Positions 49,324 through 52,598 of a stretch of 52,598 bases of DNA are shown here, one piece after another. Both the position numbers and the translations under genes were made by a program. How positions within the stretch are numbered: position 1 is the first letter of the stretch; each line of letters opens with the position of its first letter. The stretch is from Ectothiorhodospiraceae bacterium (GTDB lineage: Bacteria; Pseudomonadota; Gammaproteobacteria; Nitrococcales; Halorhodospiraceae). The notes under the pieces are model-generated. The model saw only the letters and a list, made by a program, of their open reading frames with translations, was not told the origin of the DNA and did no database searches. The stretch is taken from positions 1 to 52,598 of the forward strand of contig PUNM01000061.1 in the NCBI GenBank assembly GCA_003552625.1, in the 5' to 3' direction.

Positions 49324-50471
49324 CAGCCGACCTCCAGGAAAAAGAGCGCTGCCGCCGCGTTTAGGATAATCACCCAGAAGATCGACTGGACCACAGCGGA
49401 GGTGGTGTGCTGGCCAACCGATTGGGCGCTTCCACCACACTTGAACCCTTCCAGACAGCCGATGACGGCGATGATATAGGCGAAAATCGGCGCCTTGGCC
49501 AGTCCGGCCAGGTAGTACTCCAGCGGCGCCTCCTGGACGAGCCCGATGATCCGTGCGTAGGTGATGTCCACGCTGGTGGCGATGACCAGGCTGCCGCCGG
49601 CGATTCCGGCGAGAACTCCGACGACGGTCAGCAGCGGCAGTGCGATGAGCATAGCCACCACCCGCGGCGCCACGAGCAGATCCACCGGATCGAGGCCCTG
49701 GGTGCGCAGGGCGTCGATTTCTTCGTTCGCCTTCATCGATCCGATCTGCGCGGCGAACGCGCTGGCCGATCGTCCGGCAAGCAGTATGGCGGTGATGACG
49801 ACGCCGAATTCTCGAAGGAAGGCGTAAGTAACCAGATCGACCGCGAAGATCTCCGCGTCGAAGCGCCCCAGCAGACTGATGCCGAGCAGTGCGATCACGG
49901 CGCCGATAGCGAAGGTGAGCAGGGCGACGATGGGGATCGCCTCCAGCGCGGTATGCTGCAGTTGCCGGGATACGGCGCTCAGCCGCCAGCGCCACGGCCG
50001 CAGCAACCCGCCGGCAAGGACGTGCAACACCTGTCCCGAGAAGCCCAGGCCGAGCGTGATTTGCTGGTACGCGTGCTCAGTGATGCGCCCGATCCCGGCC
50101 AGCGTCTCCGCCAGGGGGTTCCCGGAGGGCGAAGTCGGCCCGGCGCGTGTTGCTGTCCGGTGCGCCGTCGCGATGGCCTGCAGGAGGTTGCGCCGCTCGG
50201 CAGGCAGTTCTTCTTCGGCGGCAGCGAGGCGCTCCAGCTCTGTGGCCCCCAGCCAGCGGGCGAGTAGCGCTGCGCCGGCGGTGTCCAGGGCCCCGACGTG
50301 GTGAAGTTCAATCGTCGCAGGCTGGGGTGGCTCCGCGTGTTGCTCGAGTTGACGGCACAGGTGGCTGTAATGCGCCAGCGTCCAGTCCCCGAGCAGCAGG
50401 ATGCGCGCCGGAGAACGGCTCTGGTCGAGGTGAATGTGGCCCGGCTCGGTCACGGTCGGGTCGCCGCCCAT
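49320..50471 (-). CDS. STAS-MlaE fusion permease of a lipid ABC transporter
   Basis: A 383-residue protein. The first 110 residues form a STAS-like (MlaB-type) domain (RILLLGDWTLAHYSHL, IELHHVGALDTAGAALLARWLG in part). MlaE follows from about 115, with EAIPIVALLTFAIGAVIALLG, EFGVVITAILLAGRSASAFAAQIGSM in part and GLVQEAPLEYYLAGLAKA. The STAS part normally is a separate subunit. It is the first gene of the permease-ATPase-MCE-lipoprotein operon, divergent from murJ. Confidence 0.92.
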   Translation of the reverse strand: MGGDPTVTEPGHIHLDQSRSPARILLLGDWTLAHYSHLCRQLEQHAEPPQPATIELHHVGALDTAGAALLARWLGATELERLAAAEEELPAERRNLLQAIATAHRTATRAGPTSPSGNPLAETLAGIGRITEHAYQQITLGLGFSGQVLHVLAGGLLRPWRWRLSAVSRQLQHTALEAIPIVALLTFAIGAVIALLGISLLGRFDAEIFAVDLVTYAFLREFGVVITAILLAGRSASAFAAQIGSMKANEEIDALRTQGLDPVDLLVAPRVVAMLIALPLLTVVGVLAGIAGGSLVIATSVDITYARIIGLVQEAPLEYYLAGLAKAPIFAYIIAVIGCLEGFKCGGSAQSVGQHTTSAVVQSIFWVIILNAAAALFFLEVGW

Positions 50472-50534
50472 TGGGGCCGAACTGTATCATCGGCGCGGTT
50501 TTCCAAAGGCCTCGGCAATGGAGTGGTTGCGCGC

Positions 50535-52094
50535 GTGGTTACCGGTTTGCTGCGGCACATCTTTACGTTCGGCTCCCTGACCTTTGTCTCCAGGATCCTC
50601 GGGCTCGCGCGGGATGTGATCATTGCCGGGGTTTTCGGATCCGGGGCGCAGACGGATGCCTTCATCGTTGCCTTTAAGATCCCGAACTTCATGCGTCGAG
50701 TCACTGCCGAGGGGGCCTTTTCCCAGGCCTTCGTCCCAGTGCTGACAGACTACCGTACCCACCATACGCACCGCGAGGTGCGGGATTTAGTGGCCTACAG
50801 TGCCGGTTCGCTCGGATTGGCGCTACTGATCGTAAGTCTGCTCGGCATGGCCGGGGCGCCGGCGGTGGTGTCCGTCTTCGCCCCCGGTTTCAGTGACGAC
50901 CCGGAGCGCTTCGCGCTGACCGTCGATCTTCTTCGCGTCACCTTCCCCTACATCCTCTTCGTCTCCCTGGTCGCCTGCGCCGGCGCGGTGCTCCATACCT
51001 GCAATCGTTTCGCCTCTTTCGCCTTTGCGCCGGTTCTGCTCAATGCAACGATGATTGCCGCTGCCCTATGGGCGACGCCGTGGTTCGAGCAGCCGATCAT
51101 GGCGTTGGCGGTGGCGGTTGCCGTGGCCGGTGTGCTGCAGGTGCTCCTGCAATTGCCTTTTCTCTACCGGGAGGGCTTGCTCGTCCTGCCCCGGCCGTCC
51201 CTGCGCCACGCCGGGGTGCGCCGGGTCATGCGGCTCATGGGGCCGGCTGTTCTGGGCTCCTCGGTCATGCAGATCAATCTGCTGGTTGACACGATCCTCG
51301 CCTCCTTTCTGATCACCGGGAGTGTCAGCTGGCTCTACTTCTCGGATCGGCTTGTGGAGTTTCCGCTCGGCGTCTTCGGTATCGCGCTGGGCACGGTTCT
51401 CCTGCCACGGCTCTCTGCGGAGCACGCCAGCCGGGAGCCGGAGCGGTTCTCGCGGACGCTGGACTGGGGGCTGCGGCTCGTCGTGTTGATCGTCGCGCCG
51501 GCGACGGCCGGATTGATCATCCTCGCCGGCCCCATGCTGGCCACACTCTTTCAGTACGGTGCCTTCGGCCCTGACGATGTGGCCGCTGCTTCCTGGTCGT
51601 TGGCCGCCTACAGTCTCGGGCTGTTCGGCTTTGTGTTGGTCAAGGTTCTGACACCCGGGTATTTTTCCCGCGAGGACATGCGTACACCGGTCCACTGCGC
51701 CGTCGTTGCAGTGGCCGTTAATCTGGTGCTCTCGGTGACCGCCGTCTGGTGGCTCCATGAGACGCCGTATGGGCACGTCGCGCTGGCAGCGGCCACCGCC
51801 GTTTCGGCGACGGTCAACTCGGCTCTGCTGTTCACCGGGCTTTATCGTCGCCGCGTCTATCGGCCTGAGGCGGGTTGGCTGCGCCTCGGCGCGCAGGTGC
51901 TGGTGGCGACGGCGGTCATGGTGGGTGTGCTCCTCTATCCGGCGCTGCGGCTGGAGGCTTGGCTGGAGGCAGGCGTCCTCACGCGCGTCTTCGCGTTGGT
52001 GGCGGTGGTGGCGGTGGCCGCCGGCACTTATTTCGGCACGCTCTACGGGCTGGGGGTACGGCCGCATCAATTCCGTGAGCCGCCGGCTGGGTGA
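50535..52094 (+). CDS. murJ: Lipid II flippase MurJ
   Basis: Inner-membrane MOP-family flippase of 519 residues with about fourteen helices; it turns lipid II outward for peptidoglycan synthesis. Motifs: TFGSLTFVSRILGLARDVIIAGVFG (given in part), AFSQAFVPVL, VTFPYILFVSLVACAGAVLH and DRLVEFPLGVFGIALGTVLLP. GTG at 50535 gives an N-terminus close to E. coli MurJ, with GGAG eleven bases upstream; GTG 50523 would add four residues. It faces rpsT and leads to ribF, the usual arrangement. Confidence 0.94.
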   Translation: MVTGLLRHIFTFGSLTFVSRILGLARDVIIAGVFGSGAQTDAFIVAFKIPNFMRRVTAEGAFSQAFVPVLTDYRTHHTHREVRDLVAYSAGSLGLALLIVSLLGMAGAPAVVSVFAPGFSDDPERFALTVDLLRVTFPYILFVSLVACAGAVLHTCNRFASFAFAPVLLNATMIAAALWATPWFEQPIMALAVAVAVAGVLQVLLQLPFLYREGLLVLPRPSLRHAGVRRVMRLMGPAVLGSSVMQINLLVDTILASFLITGSVSWLYFSDRLVEFPLGVFGIALGTVLLPRLSAEHASREPERFSRTLDWGLRLVVLIVAPATAGLIILAGPMLATLFQYGAFGPDDVAAASWSLAAYSLGLFGFVLVKVLTPGYFSREDMRTPVHCAVVAVAVNLVLSVTAVWWLHETPYGHVALAAATAVSATVNSALLFTGLYRRRVYRPEAGWLRLGAQVLVATAVMVGVLLYPALRLEAWLEAGVLTRVFALVAVVAVAAGTYFGTLYGLGVRPHQFREPPAG

Positions 52095-52122
52095 GCAAAA
52101 TTGGCCCGGAAGGTGTTGCGCC

Positions 52123-52134
52123 TAGTACACTAGT
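52123..52134 (+). promoter_or_regulatory. Palindrome/TACACT box before ribF
   Basis: CTAGT and ACTAG flank AC, 18 bases before the ribF ATG. It includes TACACT, a possible -10 box, with TTGGCC 19 bases upstream at 52102. Weak promoter candidate. Confidence 0.25.
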
Positions 52135-52151
52135 GGCTTTTCTGTGGGCCC

Positions 52152-52598
52152 ATGGAACTGATCCGAGGACTGCACAACGTCCGCCCGCGGCACCGCGGTG
52201 CGGCGGTGACCATCGGCAACTTCGATGGCGTGCACCGTGGCCACCGCGCCATGGTGGCGAGGCTGCGCGAACACGCCCGGCGTCTTGGCTGCCCGGCGGT
52301 GGTGATAACCTTCGAGCCCCACCCGATGGAGCGGTTGGCGCCGCAGCGGGCGCCGGAGCGCTTGACCGGGTTGCGCGAGAAGTTGCGCCGGCTGGAGGGG
52401 TTGGGGGTCGACGCCGTGGTCTGCCTGCGCTTTGATCAGGCGCTGGCGGGGATGGTTGCCGAGGCGTTCGCGGCGGAACTGCTCGCAGAGCACCTCGGGG
52501 TGCGGCACGTGCTTGTCGGCGACGACTTTCGCTTCGGCCGCGCCCGGCAAGGCGACTTGGAACTGCTGGAGGCGGTGGGCCAGCGGCGGGGTTTTACC
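52152..52598 (+). CDS. ribF: Riboflavin kinase/FAD synthetase, N-terminal part (3' truncated by window edge)
   Basis: The first 149 codons are present and the frame is still open at the last base. The FAD-synthetase nucleotidyltransferase motif GNFDGVHRGH is near residue 24, and ITFEPHPMERLAP and VLVGDDFRFGRARQGD also match RibF. The enzyme makes FMN and FAD from riboflavin. The kinase domain lies beyond the window. FAD supply is relevant to FccB but unlinked genetically. Confidence 0.95.
   Translation, partial: MELIRGLHNVRPRHRGAAVTIGNFDGVHRGHRAMVARLREHARRLGCPAVVITFEPHPMERLAPQRAPERLTGLREKLRRLEGLGVDAVVCLRFDQALAGMVAEAFAAELLAEHLGVRHVLVGDDFRFGRARQGDLELLEAVGQRRGFT

Overview
The window is chromosomal DNA from a high-GC, halophilic, sulfur-oxidising gammaproteobacterium, most likely a purple sulfur bacterium of the Halorhodospira/Ectothiorhodospiraceae type. 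The reasons are: gammaproteobacterial housekeeping pairs (zipA-ligA, rplU-rpmA-obgE-proB, rpsT beside murJ-ribF), strongly acidic proteins, a flavocytochrome c sulfide dehydrogenase with SoxYZ and a YeeE-type sulfur transporter, and a glycine-betaine-type BCCT transporter. The genus is inference from gene content. Coding density is very high: I see 50 protein genes (two cut by the window edges), two tRNAs, no insertion sequence, no prophage and no CRISPR array.

Layout. 1-2791: end of zipA, then ligA. 2777-6341 (minus): fccA-fccB-yeeE-soxYZ, a sulfide oxidation and sulfur-carrier cassette. 6435-12242: a tripartite RND efflux system (adaptor, pump, TolC-like channel). 12278-13398: DUF2867 protein and GNAT acetyltransferase, convergent. 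13450-13538: tRNA-Ser(CGA). 13594-16220: the AmmeMemoRadiSam module, amrB-amrA on minus and amrS divergent on plus. 16248-16925: a regulator joining an XRE helix-turn-helix to an NBR1/FW-type Ig-like domain. 17238-20024 (minus): dinB, a small multidrug-export-family membrane protein, and an HD-GYP phosphodiesterase. 20196-26845 (plus): glgC, then a CPA2 antiporter, a tandem universal stress protein and a P2-type cation ATPase. 26881-30150 (minus): DegT aminotransferase, Gfo/Idh/MocA oxidoreductase, NAD-type isocitrate dehydrogenase. 30225-35246 (minus): six genes of late cobalamin assembly (cobU, cobT, cobC, cobS, cbiB, cobD). 35343-38295: DUF3422 and DUF945 proteins. 38331-39935 (minus): BCCT transporter. 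40062-41585: unknown membrane protein and ispB. 41598-41674: tRNA-Pro(CGG). 41819-44653: rplU, rpmA, obgE, proB. 44676-46514: ankyrin-repeat lipoprotein. 46576-46842 (minus): rpsT. 46847-50471 (minus): Mla-type ABC lipid transporter with a STAS-MlaE fusion. 50535-52598: murJ and the start of ribF.

How it works together. The first third serves periplasmic sulfide oxidation: electrons pass through FccB FAD to a monohaem FccA, and sulfane sulfur probably passes to the SoxYZ fusion and YeeE. The antiporter/USP/ATPase group and the BCCT carrier fit ion and osmotic balance in brine. The cob block makes the nucleotide loop of B12; no corrin-ring gene lies here. The Mla genes, murJ and ispB serve the cell envelope.

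The most unusual items are the XRE-FW regulator with a palindrome at its start, the nearby 17-bp perfect inverted repeat, the SoxYZ fusion whose carrier arm is not glycine-rich, and the AmmeMemoRadiSam module.
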